The notes under the pieces were generated by a model. It was not told the DNA's origin. It ran no database searches and saw nothing but the letters and a program-made list of their open reading frames with translations. The translations under genes were made by a program, and so were the position numbers. From Candidatus Magasanikiibacteriota bacterium (GTDB lineage Bacteria; Patescibacteriota; Patescibacteriia; Magasanikbacterales; GWA2-37-8), in the NCBI GenBank assembly GCA_026396535.1, contig JAPLWP010000018.1, positions 1 through 7,986 of the forward strand: a stretch of 7,986 nt of DNA, written 5' to 3'. This document shows, piece after piece, positions 1 to 7,986 of this stretch (its first letter is position 1; each line of letters begins with the position of its first letter).

Positions 1-1140
<1,140 letters not shown>

Positions 1141-1148
1141 AATATTTT

Positions 1149-3482
1149 ATGTCTTTTACTGCAGAGACTATTGATTTTTCGGTTCTAAATCCAGACGAAA
1201 TAAAAATGAAATTAAAAGAATTTCGTTTGTCTTTGACGGTAGATGAAATTCTCAAAATTCAAAATGAAATTCTCAAACGTCCACCAAGTTTGGCTGAATG
1301 TATTTTGTGGTCTATCCAGGGATCCGAACACAGCTCCTACAAAAGCAGCCGCCCTTTTCTCAAACAATTTGTGACTAGCGGTCCCAATGTAATTCTTGGC
1401 CCAAGTGAAGATGCCGGTATCGTAGAAATAGTAAAAGACAACGCCGGACACAAATATGGCATAGTAATGAGCCACGAATCCCACAACCACCCCTCCCAAA
1501 TAGTACCATACGAAGGTGCAGCCACTGGTATTGGAGGCAATGTCCGCGATATCGCCTGTATGGGTGCAAAAATAATTGCCAACGCCGATCCGCTTCGCTT
1601 TGGAAATATTTCAGAACACAAAACCAAATGGATAAATGAAGGTGTAGTATCTGGTATTGCCGGATATAGCAACCCAATTGGTGTTCCATGTTTGGCCGGG
1701 GATGTTTATTATAATGAAAGTTACAACGACAACTGTCTGGTAAATGTAGTAACTCTGGGAGTACTACGCGATGATGAAATTATTCATTCCTATGCTCCGG
1801 CGAATGCCGACGGCTATGATCTGATTTTGGTGGGCAAACCTACCGATAATAGCGGCTTTGGTGGCGCCAGCTTCGCATCAGTGGAGCTAGACGAAAATCA
1901 AAAAGAACAAAACAAAGGCGCAGTCCAAGAACCAAATGCTTTTTTGAAAAGACATCTACTCAAATCCATGTACACACTGTTTGCCCTACTCAAAGAAAAA
2001 GGGTTGATGGATAAAATTGGATTCAAAGATTTGGGAGCAGGCGGCATTGCTTGCGCGAGTGTGGAATTGGCCGACGGTGCCAATTATGGTGCGACTGTAA
2101 ATTTGGATTTAGTTCACAAAGGTATGGACGGTTTACGTCCAGCTGTATATTTATGTTCCGAGACTCAGGAAAGATTTATGTGGGTCGCCCATCCCGATGT
2201 CACACCAATAATTTTAAAACACTACAACGAAACTTTTGATCTACCAAATATTTCCAAAGGCGCCATGGCGAGCGTAATTGGAAAAATTACCAACGACGGC
2301 ATGTATACCGTGACTGCCGGCGGCGAAGAGATCGTCAAAGCCAAGGCCGCCGATGTCACTAACGGCCTACTCTACGACAGACCATTTACCAAAACAGATA
2401 AAAATTTATCCGAACCAGACTTATCCGAACCGACAAATTATAATGAAATATTTTTAAAAATTTTAGGACACGAAAATGTGGCATCGCGTGAACCGATCTA
2501 TGACCACTACGATAAACAAGTTCAAGGACTTACCGTGATTGAACCAGGCGAAGCTGATGCGGGCGTGATGCAGCCATTTAAAGATGAAAAATATCCATCT
2601 GAAATACAACAAATTGGTATTGCTCTGAAAGTAGATCAGAATCCACAATACTGCCAGATAGACGCTTATTGGGGTGGTATAAATTCAGTAGTAGAATCCA
2701 TGCGCAATGTCGCGGCAGTGGGCGCTATCCCCTACGCTATTAGTGATTGTCTGAATTTTGGTAATCCAGAAAAACCAGAACAGATGTGGGAATTCGTAGA
2801 AGGTACGCGCGGCGTGGCTCAAGCAGCCAAAGGAATTCACCTCAAAGATTATCCTGAGTCAGCTGTACCAATAATTTCTGGAAATGTTTCACTATATAAT
2901 GAATCCAAGGGCAAACCAATCGCTCCATCTCCTGTAATTGCTTGTCTAGGAAAATTAGCCGACGTATCTTGTGCCATCACAATGAGTTTTAAAAAATCCG
3001 ACTCTACTTTATTTTTAATTGGCCCACGCCAAGACGAATGTGGCGGCAGTGTATATTACAATTTATTTGGACACCTGGGTGCAAATGTACCGAAACCAAA
3101 TTTAGCCGAAGTAGAAAAAGAAATTTTTGCACTCACCGATGCGACTGATACCAAATTAATTTTATCTTCACATGATATTTCTGACGGTGGTATTGCTACC
3201 ACCCTGGCCGAGATGAGTTTTAAAAATGAAATTGGCTGTGAAGTAAATATTGAAGGCGAACTTAGAACCGATAAAAAATTGTTTGGCGAAACCGGCGGAT
3301 TTGTGATTGAAGTAGAAAATAAAAATATTGAAGCTCTGAAGGTAATATTTGTGAAACGTGAATTAGCTTTAATAGAAATTGGCAAAACTACTACTGACAA
3401 AAAACTAAAGATAAATAATATTAATACGGATTTAATTGAAGCGAAGAAAGTTTGGACTGATGGTCTGAGAAACAAATTGTAA
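1149..3482 (+). CDS. purL: FGAM synthase, large subunit PurL (short form)
   Basis: Catalytic synthetase subunit that makes FGAM from FGAR, ATP and ammonia supplied by PurQ. At 777 residues it is the short PurL, without the N-terminal PurS-like and C-terminal glutaminase domains of the 1,200 to 1,300 residue long form, so it needs PurS and PurQ partners. Visible order: linker helix region (residues about 17-50), SEHSSYKSS (59-67, with the catalytic-type His61), SHNHPS (111-116), GAATGIGGNVRDI (123-135), FKDLGAGGI (292-300), SETQERFMW (337-345), then the second half with DCLNFGNPEKPEQ (533-545), SGNVSLYNES (587-596) and SHDISDGGIA (683-692). The residues before SEH are IQG where smPurL usually has VMW, and the usual Cys after His is Ser. 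ATG follows the purA stop by 8 bases with no clear ribosome-binding site. One base separates its stop from purM. The two-fold AIR-synthase-like architecture is intact. Confidence 0.96.
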   Translation: MSFTAETIDFSVLNPDEIKMKLKEFRLSLTVDEILKIQNEILKRPPSLAECILWSIQGSEHSSYKSSRPFLKQFVTSGPNVILGPSEDAGIVEIVKDNAGHKYGIVMSHESHNHPSQIVPYEGAATGIGGNVRDIACMGAKIIANADPLRFGNISEHKTKWINEGVVSGIAGYSNPIGVPCLAGDVYYNESYNDNCLVNVVTLGVLRDDEIIHSYAPANADGYDLILVGKPTDNSGFGGASFASVELDENQKEQNKGAVQEPNAFLKRHLLKSMYTLFALLKEKGLMDKIGFKDLGAGGIACASVELADGANYGATVNLDLVHKGMDGLRPAVYLCSETQERFMWVAHPDVTPIILKHYNETFDLPNISKGAMASVIGKITNDGMYTVTAGGEEIVKAKAADVTNGLLYDRPFTKTDKNLSEPDLSEPTNYNEIFLKILGHENVASREPIYDHYDKQVQGLTVIEPGEADAGVMQPFKDEKYPSEIQQIGIALKVDQNPQYCQIDAYWGGINSVVESMRNVAAVGAIPYAISDCLNFGNPEKPEQMWEFVEGTRGVAQAAKGIHLKDYPESAVPIISGNVSLYNESKGKPIAPSPVIACLGKLADVSCAITMSFKKSDSTLFLIGPRQDECGGSVYYNLFGHLGANVPKPNLAEVEKEIFALTDATDTKLILSSHDISDGGIATTLAEMSFKNEIGCEVNIEGELRTDKKLFGETGGFVIEVENKNIEALKVIFVKRELALIEIGKTTTDKKLKINNINTDLIEAKKVWTDGLRNKL
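1243..1277 (+). repeat. 14-bp direct repeat inside purL
   Basis: The 14 bases ATGAAATTCTCAAA occur exactly at 1243-1256 and 1264-1277, a 21-base (seven-codon) offset. In frame they encode the EILK of DEILK and NEILK in the N-terminal helical linker region of PurL. This may be a small ancient duplication or simply a helical heptad with the same codons. No function is implied. Confidence 0.6.
2406..2435 (+). repeat. Imperfect 15-bp tandem repeat in the PurL inter-half linker
   Basis: Two adjacent 15-base units share the 11 bases TTATCCGAACC and keep the reading frame, coding LSEPD then LSEPT (PurL residues 420-429). They sit between the end of the first AIR-synthase-like half and the start of the second, a surface linker where small in-frame duplications should be tolerated. 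Probably replication slippage. Confidence 0.6.
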
Positions 3483-3483
3483 T

Positions 3484-4593
3484 ATGAAATTAGACAAAAA
3501 AATTACCTATTCATCATCCGGCGTCAATTATAGTGATATTGATCCAATAAAAAAATTGGCGCAAACTTCGGCTGCCCACACCGGAATAAATTTAAAAAAA
3601 TCTGGATTTAGCGAAGTGTCCGCTACCCGCGGCGAGTCGGCTTACGTATGGCAGCAAGGAAATATTTTGATGGCCTCGGTGATCGAAGGTTTGGGTACCA
3701 AAAATCTGGTAGCCGATGCGATGAAAAAAAATAACGGAAAAACTTATTATGATATAGTGGCTCATGATACCGTCGCTACTATTATCAATGATCTAGTGTC
3801 TGTGGGCGCCAAACCATTATCCCTACATGCCTACTGGGCTGTCGGTGACAGCAAATGGCTCAGTGACAAACAACGTATGAAAGATCTGATTTCTGGCTGG
3901 AAATCGGCCTGTGACATCGCTGGGGTGAGCTGGGGTGGCGGTGAGACTCCGGCCTATGCTGGAATTATAAATCCAGACACGATTGATCTAGCTGGGTCGG
4001 CTGTGGGGATTATCAAAAATAAAGCCAATCTACTCATTGATAAAAAAATCAAAGCCGGAGATAGAATAATATTTTTAAAAAGTAACGGCATCAATGCCAA
4101 CGGCTTATCACTGGCCCGTGCCCTAGCGAAAAAATTACCGTCTGGATATAGTACTAAATTAAAAAATAAAAAAACTTTTGGCGAATCACTGCTCACCAAA
4201 AGTAATATTTACGCCAATTTAGTTCAAGATCTTTTCAAAAATAAAATTGATGTCCATTATCTATCCAACATCACCGGCCACGGCCTGCGCAAAGTTATGC
4301 GCGGTCGACCAAACTTCACTTACGTGATTGAAAAAATATTTGCACCACAAGAATTATTTCACTTCATACAATCTATTTCTGGGATGAACGACTATGAAAT
4401 GTACCAGACTTTTAATATGGGGCAAGACTACGCGATTTTTGTACCACAAAAAGATGTCACCAAAACTCTAAAAGTTATTAAACAAAATAAATTTACCGGA
4501 CTAGATGCGGGCTACGTGCACGCTGGCGCCAAACAAGTGGTAATCAAACCAAAAAAACTAGTTTATAAAGGTGACACTTTAGATTTGAGATAA
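3484..4593 (+). CDS. purM: AIR synthase (FGAM cyclo-ligase), divergent PurM
   Basis: Predicted to close the imidazole ring of FGAM with ATP, giving AIR. The 369 residues are slightly longer than E. coli PurM (345) and follow the PurM/PurL fold order: an N-terminal YSSSGVNYSDID like the usual YKDAGVD start, IEGLGTK (67-73), VAHDTVATIINDLVSVGAKPL (roughly 92-112, like the VAMCVNDLVVQGAEPL stretch), GGGETPAYAG (151-160), INANGLSL (203-210), ITGHGLRKVMRG (263-274) and EMYQTFNMG (305-313). Many signature positions depart from the textbook enzyme: Glu for Asp in TDGVGTK, loss of the His in HSNGYSL, GHGL for GGGF, and no EMPGMY after GGET. Position between purL and purQ supports the step-5 assignment. 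It could be a distinct PurM subfamily or, less likely, a PurM-like paralogue with another substrate. ATG is one base after the purL stop, with no ribosome-binding site visible. Confidence 0.88.
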   Translation: MKLDKKITYSSSGVNYSDIDPIKKLAQTSAAHTGINLKKSGFSEVSATRGESAYVWQQGNILMASVIEGLGTKNLVADAMKKNNGKTYYDIVAHDTVATIINDLVSVGAKPLSLHAYWAVGDSKWLSDKQRMKDLISGWKSACDIAGVSWGGGETPAYAGIINPDTIDLAGSAVGIIKNKANLLIDKKIKAGDRIIFLKSNGINANGLSLARALAKKLPSGYSTKLKNKKTFGESLLTKSNIYANLVQDLFKNKIDVHYLSNITGHGLRKVMRGRPNFTYVIEKIFAPQELFHFIQSISGMNDYEMYQTFNMGQDYAIFVPQKDVTKTLKVIKQNKFTGLDAGYVHAGAKQVVIKPKKLVYKGDTLDLR

Positions 4594-4594
4594 T

Positions 4595-5854
4595 ATGAAA
4601 ATTGCTATCATACAATTTCCAGGAAGTAATTGTGAATCCGAATCCCTGCGCGCCATCAAACAAGCCGGCATGGATGCGGAAGAATTTTTGTGGAATCGCG
4701 ATCACCGTGACCTGGCAAATTTTGATGGTTATTTTATTGTGGGTGGATTTTCTTATGAGGACCGCTCTCGCTCTGGTATTATTGCCTCTCTTGATCCGCT
4801 CATGAACTATCTCAAACCAGAAGCAGAAAAAGGTAAGCCGGTACTCGGAGTATGCAATGGCGCTCAGATTCTAGTAGAGACCGGACTAGTGCCAGCTTTA
4901 AAAAATTATGCTCTAGGCATGGCCCTAGCTGAAAATTGGCGCCTGAAAAATGGCGTGGTAGTCGGAACTGGATTTTATAATACTTGGGCCAATATTAAAC
5001 AATCTGTACCAAGTGAATCATCCGCTTTCACTCGTCATCTCAAAAACGGTGAATTTATTCACGTGCCTATAGCTCACGGCGAAGGGCGTTTTATTATTCC
5101 CGATGAATTGTTGGCAGAAATGATTGATAACAATCAAACTGTTTTCCGATATTGCGACGACGCTGGCAATATTTCCGCTGAATTTCCTACCAATCCAAAT
5201 GGCGCGATGTACAATCTAGCAGCCGTCACCAATGCCGCCGGCAATGTCATGGCCATCATGCCTCACCCAGAGCGCACCGATAATGGTCAGCCAATATTTA
5301 CTTCTATGCGTGAATATATAGAAGAAAAAATTACAATTAACATCGACAAACAAATTGAATTCACTCCCCCACCACTAAATATTCAAACCAAAGAAAAAGA
5401 TAATAGTATTTTGGAATTACCGGTAGAGCTTTTAATTACTGATAATGAAGCCGCCACCGTACAAAATGCTTTGAAAAATTTAGGGATTGAAGTAGGAATA
5501 AAACGCTATGTTCAATGGGAACTAAAATTTCCTGAAAGCACTGATTTAAACACAGTAAAAAAACAAATTATAGATTCTGGAGAATTATTTAATAAGAACA
5601 AAGAAAGATTGGTGGATGATCTAGATGCAAGCTCTGATTCGGTTTTGCTTTTGGTGCGCTACCTGGATGATTCTATCGGTGAACAAAAGAAAGAAACTTT
5701 ATCCAAATTAGGCGTACCAGGAATTGAATTCGTGACCAAAGGCATACTTTGGAAAATCACCACCGACAATACTAATATTAATTCAGCGGTGGAGAAAATT
5801 TTAGCCACCCATATTTTATTTAATCCTTTTTCACAGGAGTGTTTCAAATATTAA
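4595..5854 (+). CDS. purQ: FGAM synthase glutaminase PurQ fused to tandem PurS-like domains
   Basis: Residues 1 to about 245 are a class I glutamine amidotransferase that releases ammonia for PurL. Seen are IQFPGSNC (6-13), GGFSYEDRSRSG (50-61), the nucleophile elbow GVCNGAQ with Cys87, and MPHPERT with His224 and Glu226, a complete catalytic triad. Normal PurQ ends near here at roughly 230 to 270 residues. This protein instead runs through a Pro/Lys-rich linker (about 246-270) into a further 150 residues resembling PurS twice: NALKNLGIEV then a basic strand (291-311), and SKLGVPGIEF then ILWKITT (370-390), each followed by a helix and an LFN motif (331-333 and 408-410). After Met238 there is no Met at all, so a separately started PurS is unlikely. 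No other purS is in the window. ATG is one base after the purM stop. PurQ identity is secure; the PurS assignment rests on pattern and context. Confidence 0.94.
   Translation: MKIAIIQFPGSNCESESLRAIKQAGMDAEEFLWNRDHRDLANFDGYFIVGGFSYEDRSRSGIIASLDPLMNYLKPEAEKGKPVLGVCNGAQILVETGLVPALKNYALGMALAENWRLKNGVVVGTGFYNTWANIKQSVPSESSAFTRHLKNGEFIHVPIAHGEGRFIIPDELLAEMIDNNQTVFRYCDDAGNISAEFPTNPNGAMYNLAAVTNAAGNVMAIMPHPERTDNGQPIFTSMREYIEEKITINIDKQIEFTPPPLNIQTKEKDNSILELPVELLITDNEAATVQNALKNLGIEVGIKRYVQWELKFPESTDLNTVKKQIIDSGELFNKNKERLVDDLDASSDSVLLLVRYLDDSIGEQKKETLSKLGVPGIEFVTKGILWKITTDNTNINSAVEKILATHILFNPFSQECFKY
5405..5854 (+). other. C-terminal tandem PurS-like region of the PurQ fusion
   Basis: Region coding residues 271-419 of the PurQ fusion. 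Unit 1 (about 271-341) has the PurS pattern of a beta strand (ELPVELLI), helix (AATVQNALKNLG), basic strand (GIKRYVQWELKF), helix (LNTVKKQIIDS) and LFN. Unit 2 (about 349-419) repeats it: SVLLLVRYL, GEQKKETLSKLG, a strand ending ILWKITT, INSAVEKILATH, and LFNPFSQECFKY, which resembles the LLANPVIEDY ending of bacterial PurS. PurS in short-form FGAM synthase is a small protein of about 80 residues that bridges PurL and PurQ. A pair of linked units would act as a built-in dimer. Seen: length, internal repeat, motifs. Inferred: function. Confidence 0.75.
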
Positions 5855-5864
5855 TTTTAACAAT

Positions 5865-6827
5865 ATGGACTACACAGAAAAAATAAAAGCACAATTAAAT
5901 AATTGCATTACAGCCACTGATTTTAATTTTGGTCAAAAGAAAGTTGGTAAAGTCCGCGACTCCTACGAGACACCGGATAAAATGATTCTAATCACTACCG
6001 ATCGCCAAAGTGCTTTTGATAGAGTGTTGGCCGAGATTCCATTCAAAGGACAAGTTCTCAACCAAACCAGCGCTTGGTGGTTTGAACAAACCAAAAATAT
6101 TGTACCAAACCATGTTTTATCTATCCCAGATCCAAATGTAACTGTGGGTAAAAAATGTAGTGTATTTTCGGTAGAATTTGTAGTGCGCGGATATATTACA
6201 GGCACCACTTCTACTTCGGCCTGGAAAAATTACGAAGCCGGGATGCGTGACTATTGTGGCAATATTTTGCCAGAAGGTCTCAAAAAGAATCAGAAATTTG
6301 AACACCCAATTGTCACTCCTACCACCAAATCCGATTTACATGACGGACTTATTAGTCCAAAAGAAATTGTAGAGCAAGGTTTGATGACTCAAGAAGAATG
6401 GGATTACGTCAGCGGCAAGGCACTTGAACTTTTTATTTTCGGACAAAAAACTGCGGTTGAACACGGTCTTATATTAGTAGACACCAAATACGAATTTGGC
6501 AAAGACGCTGATGGCAACATTTTATTGATTGATGAAATTCACACTCCTGATTCCAGTCGCTACTGGTTAGCCAATAGTTTTGAAGAACGTTTCGTCAACA
6601 ACCAAGAACCAGAAAATATCGACAAAGAATTTTTGCGCTTATGGTTTACCAAAAATTGTGATCCATACAACGACCAAGAATTACCAGCCGCTCCAGAAGA
6701 ATTGGTAGTAGAATTATCTCGTCGTTATATTCAGCTCTACGAAATGATCACTGGAAAAACTTTTGAATTTCCGGATGAGAATACTCCCATTGCGGACAGA
6801 ATAAACAATAACCTAAAAAATATTTAA
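5865..6827 (+). CDS. purC: SAICAR synthetase
   Basis: Couples CAIR and aspartate with ATP to form SAICAR. The 320-residue length matches the longer, yeast-like PurC form of about 300 residues rather than the 240-residue E. coli form. Visible motifs in order: GKVRDSYE (28-35) of the glycine-rich ATP loop, TTDRQSAFDR (44-53), EFVVRGYITGTTSTSAW (104-120), TPTTKSD (151-157), LVDTKYEFG (204-212) and the conserved acidic DEIHTPDSSRYW (223-234). All expected catalytic motifs are intact. The start lies 10 bases after the purQ fusion, the widest gap in the block. An AGGAG at 5835-5839 is 25 bases upstream, too far to serve this ATG. The purE gene follows after 4 bases, so consecutive enzymes of steps 7 and 6 are neighbours. 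Confidence 0.97.
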   Translation: MDYTEKIKAQLNNCITATDFNFGQKKVGKVRDSYETPDKMILITTDRQSAFDRVLAEIPFKGQVLNQTSAWWFEQTKNIVPNHVLSIPDPNVTVGKKCSVFSVEFVVRGYITGTTSTSAWKNYEAGMRDYCGNILPEGLKKNQKFEHPIVTPTTKSDLHDGLISPKEIVEQGLMTQEEWDYVSGKALELFIFGQKTAVEHGLILVDTKYEFGKDADGNILLIDEIHTPDSSRYWLANSFEERFVNNQEPENIDKEFLRLWFTKNCDPYNDQELPAAPEELVVELSRRYIQLYEMITGKTFEFPDENTPIADRINNNLKNI

Positions 6828-6831
6828 TTAT

Positions 6832-7227
6832 ATGAAAGTTATTTTAATCCTAGGATCAAACAAAGGTGCCGACATCGAACACGCCAAAAAAATTACAGAT
6901 GAATTGGAAAAATTTGGAATTGCTTGGGAACAATTTTCCGCTTCGGCCCACAAACAAGCTCGTGAAGCTTTGGCCATTCTTGATAAATATCAGGATGAAA
7001 AAGTAGTGTATGTCACTATTGCTGGTCGCTCCAACGCACTCTCTGGCTTTGTAGCCGGCAATTCCACCAAGGTCACTATCGCCTGCCCTCCGTTTATGGA
7101 TAAATTAGATATGATGGTCAATATTAATTCTACTTTGCAGATGCCGGCCAATGTCCCAGCTATGACGATTCTTGAGCCAGCCAATGTAGCTCTGGCTATC
7201 AAACGCATAAATGAATTATCCGTATGA
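6832..7227 (+). CDS. purE: AIR carboxylase, class II PurE
   Basis: Carboxylates AIR at C4 to give CAIR. The motifs are those of class II PurE, found in the animal PAICS protein and Treponema denticola, which uses CO2 directly; class I PurE instead rearranges N5-CAIR made by PurK. Seen: GSNKGAD (8-14), SAHK (38-41) in place of class I SAHRTP, AGRSNALSGFVAG (64-76) in place of class I AGGAAHLPG, ACPPF (84-88), and QMPANVPAMTIL (103-114). At 131 residues it is shorter than most PurE (about 150 to 170), lacking the C-terminal helix extension. No purK is in the window, as expected for class II. The start is 4 bases after purC, and the stop overlaps the purB start by 4 bases, suggesting translational coupling. 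Family assignment is firm; the class assignment rests on the motifs and has not been tested. Confidence 0.93.
   Translation: MKVILILGSNKGADIEHAKKITDELEKFGIAWEQFSASAHKQAREALAILDKYQDEKVVYVTIAGRSNALSGFVAGNSTKVTIACPPFMDKLDMMVNINSTLQMPANVPAMTILEPANVALAIKRINELSV
7224..7227 (+). other. ATGA stop-start overlap, purE/purB
   Basis: The bases ATGA carry the purB start (7224-7226) and the purE stop TGA (7225-7227). This is a common translational-coupling arrangement: ribosomes ending purE can restart on purB. It is the only overlap in the block; the other junctions have short gaps. Confidence 0.9.
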
Positions 7228-7986
7228 ACTCTCTCACCACGCTATCACCACTAGACGGTCGCTACTCTTCCTCTATCGCCGAATTGGCGCCGTATTTTTC
7301 CGAACTTGCTCTTATCAAATACCGTGTCCAAGTGGAAGTGGAATATTTCATTGCGCTCAGTCTAGAAAAAAAAATTAAAGAAATTCCGGCCTTTTCCGCT
7401 GATCTACAAAAAAAATTACGTGCAATTTATCAAAATTTTTCTTTGTCCGACGGCGAAGCTGTAAAGCTAATTGAAAAAACTACCAACCATGATGTCAAAG
7501 CGGTAGAATATTTTCTCAAAGAAAAAATCTCCAAATTGCCTTGCGCGAAATATAGTGAATTTATTCACTTCGCGCTGACTTCTGAAGATATTAATAATTT
7601 ATCTTTTTCTTTGATGCTCAAAGATGGATTGGAAGAGGTAGTCTTAATAGAAATACAAAAAATTATAAAAACTCTCACTACTCTGGCCAAACAAAATAAA
7701 AGCGTAGGACTACTCGCCCTCACCCACGGCCAGCCAGCTACCCCGACTACTCTAGGCAAAGAATTGGCGGTGTTTGTCAGCCGCTTACAATATAATTTTA
7801 ATAATCTAAAAAATCTAAAATTAGAAGGAAAACTAAACGGCGCGACTGGTAATTATGCTGCCGTTCAAGTTGCCTACGCAGAAATTGACTGGATAGCTTT
7901 TGGCAAAAAATTTATTTCTTCTCTTGGACTTAAGCCAAATTTGCTTACAACCCAAATTGAATCACACGAATCCACTGCTTTAGCTT
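7224..7986 (+). CDS. purB: Adenylosuccinate lyase, 3'-truncated
   Basis: Releases fumarate both from SAICAR (giving AICAR, step 8) and from adenylosuccinate (giving AMP), so it serves both the IMP route and the branch begun by PurA. The frame is open to the window edge: 254 residues plus one base, of about 455 in the E. coli-type enzyme. The N-terminus (LSPLDGRY) aligns with E. coli SPVDGRY, fixing the ATG. Other matches: YRVQVEVEY (33-41), TTNHDVKAVEY (86-96), FIHFALTSEDINN (113-125), THGQPATP (167-174) with the catalytic-type His168, GKLNGATGNY (202-211) and TTQIESHES (242-250). The close motif run indicates the E. coli/gamma-proteobacterial lineage of PurB rather than the Bacillus type. 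The signature serine loop (SSTMPHK) lies downstream. The ATG shares four bases (ATGA) with the purE stop. Confidence 0.97.
   Translation, partial: MNSLTTLSPLDGRYSSSIAELAPYFSELALIKYRVQVEVEYFIALSLEKKIKEIPAFSADLQKKLRAIYQNFSLSDGEAVKLIEKTTNHDVKAVEYFLKEKISKLPCAKYSEFIHFALTSEDINNLSFSLMLKDGLEEVVLIEIQKIIKTLTTLAKQNKSVGLLALTHGQPATPTTLGKELAVFVSRLQYNFNNLKNLKLEGKLNGATGNYAAVQVAYAEIDWIAFGKKFISSLGLKPNLLTTQIESHESTALA

Noticed and set aside
1337..1689. Two overlapping minus-strand open frames (111 and 104 residues) opposite purL
   Set aside because: They overlap each other and sit opposite catalytic motifs of purL, with no family signature or start context.
3056..3475. 139-residue open frame on the minus strand inside purL
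   Set aside because: It lies wholly opposite the conserved C-terminal half of purL, has low-complexity Ser/Phe/Ile-rich sequence and no recognisable motif; it reads as an antisense shadow.
5324..5410. Possible sequencing frameshift or missed stop that artificially joins purQ to a separate purS
   Set aside because: The linker is continuous in one frame, has no Met for a second start and no stop in frame, and the PurS-like pattern stays in frame to the natural stop. A raw-read check would still be worthwhile.
5835..5839. AGGAG resembling a ribosome-binding site near the end of the purQ fusion
   Set aside because: It is 25 bases from the purC ATG, well beyond normal spacing, and no in-frame start for purC lies closer; it is part of the codons for the PurS-like C-terminus.
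7366..7374. Run of nine A in purB (with 8-A runs at 622-629 in purA and 3724-3731 in purM) as possible slippage or frameshift sites
   Set aside because: All frames read through intact with conserved motifs on both sides, so the runs are ordinary Lys/Glu codons in AT-rich DNA.
7565..7759. 64-residue minus-strand open frame opposite purB
   Set aside because: It overlaps the conserved TSEDINN to THGQPATP part of purB and has no signature of its own.

Overview
The window is one uninterrupted, same-strand block of purine-biosynthesis genes: purA (5' end cut off), purL, purM, a purQ-purS fusion, purC, purE and purB (3' end cut off). Coding density is near total. Junction gaps are 8, 1, 1, 10 and 4 bases, and the last pair overlaps by 4 bases (ATGA). 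No stretch over 10 bases lacks a gene. I see no internal promoter, terminator, riboswitch, RNA gene, mobile element or CRISPR array, so the block reads as the middle of one operon whose promoter lies upstream of base 1.

Together the genes cover five consecutive steps of de novo IMP synthesis. FGAR is converted to FGAM (PurL with PurQ and PurS), then AIR (PurM), CAIR (PurE), SAICAR (PurC) and AICAR (PurB). PurA, plus the second activity of PurB, gives the IMP-to-AMP branch. Genes for the first three steps (purF, purD, purN or purT), for AICAR to IMP (purH), and for purK are not in the window.

The enzyme types are the interesting part. PurQ carries a C-terminal extension of about 150 residues that looks like two PurS-type units in tandem, with no internal Met from which a separate PurS could start. 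PurE is of the class II (CO2-using, animal/Treponema) type, which makes PurK unnecessary. PurM is strongly divergent in its signature motifs. PurL is the short form that needs separate PurS and PurQ, with altered residues around its SEHxSYK motif.

Organism: a bacterium with moderately low GC, many A-runs and AT-rich third positions, using the standard stop codons. None of the six visible start codons has a convincing Shine-Dalgarno sequence; each follows an AT-rich stretch and has T at -1. Tight packing, SD-poor starts and divergent, streamlined enzymes would fit an uncultured lineage such as Patescibacteria (CPR), but this is an inference of low to moderate confidence. The class II PurE shows that spirochaete-like relatives must also be considered.
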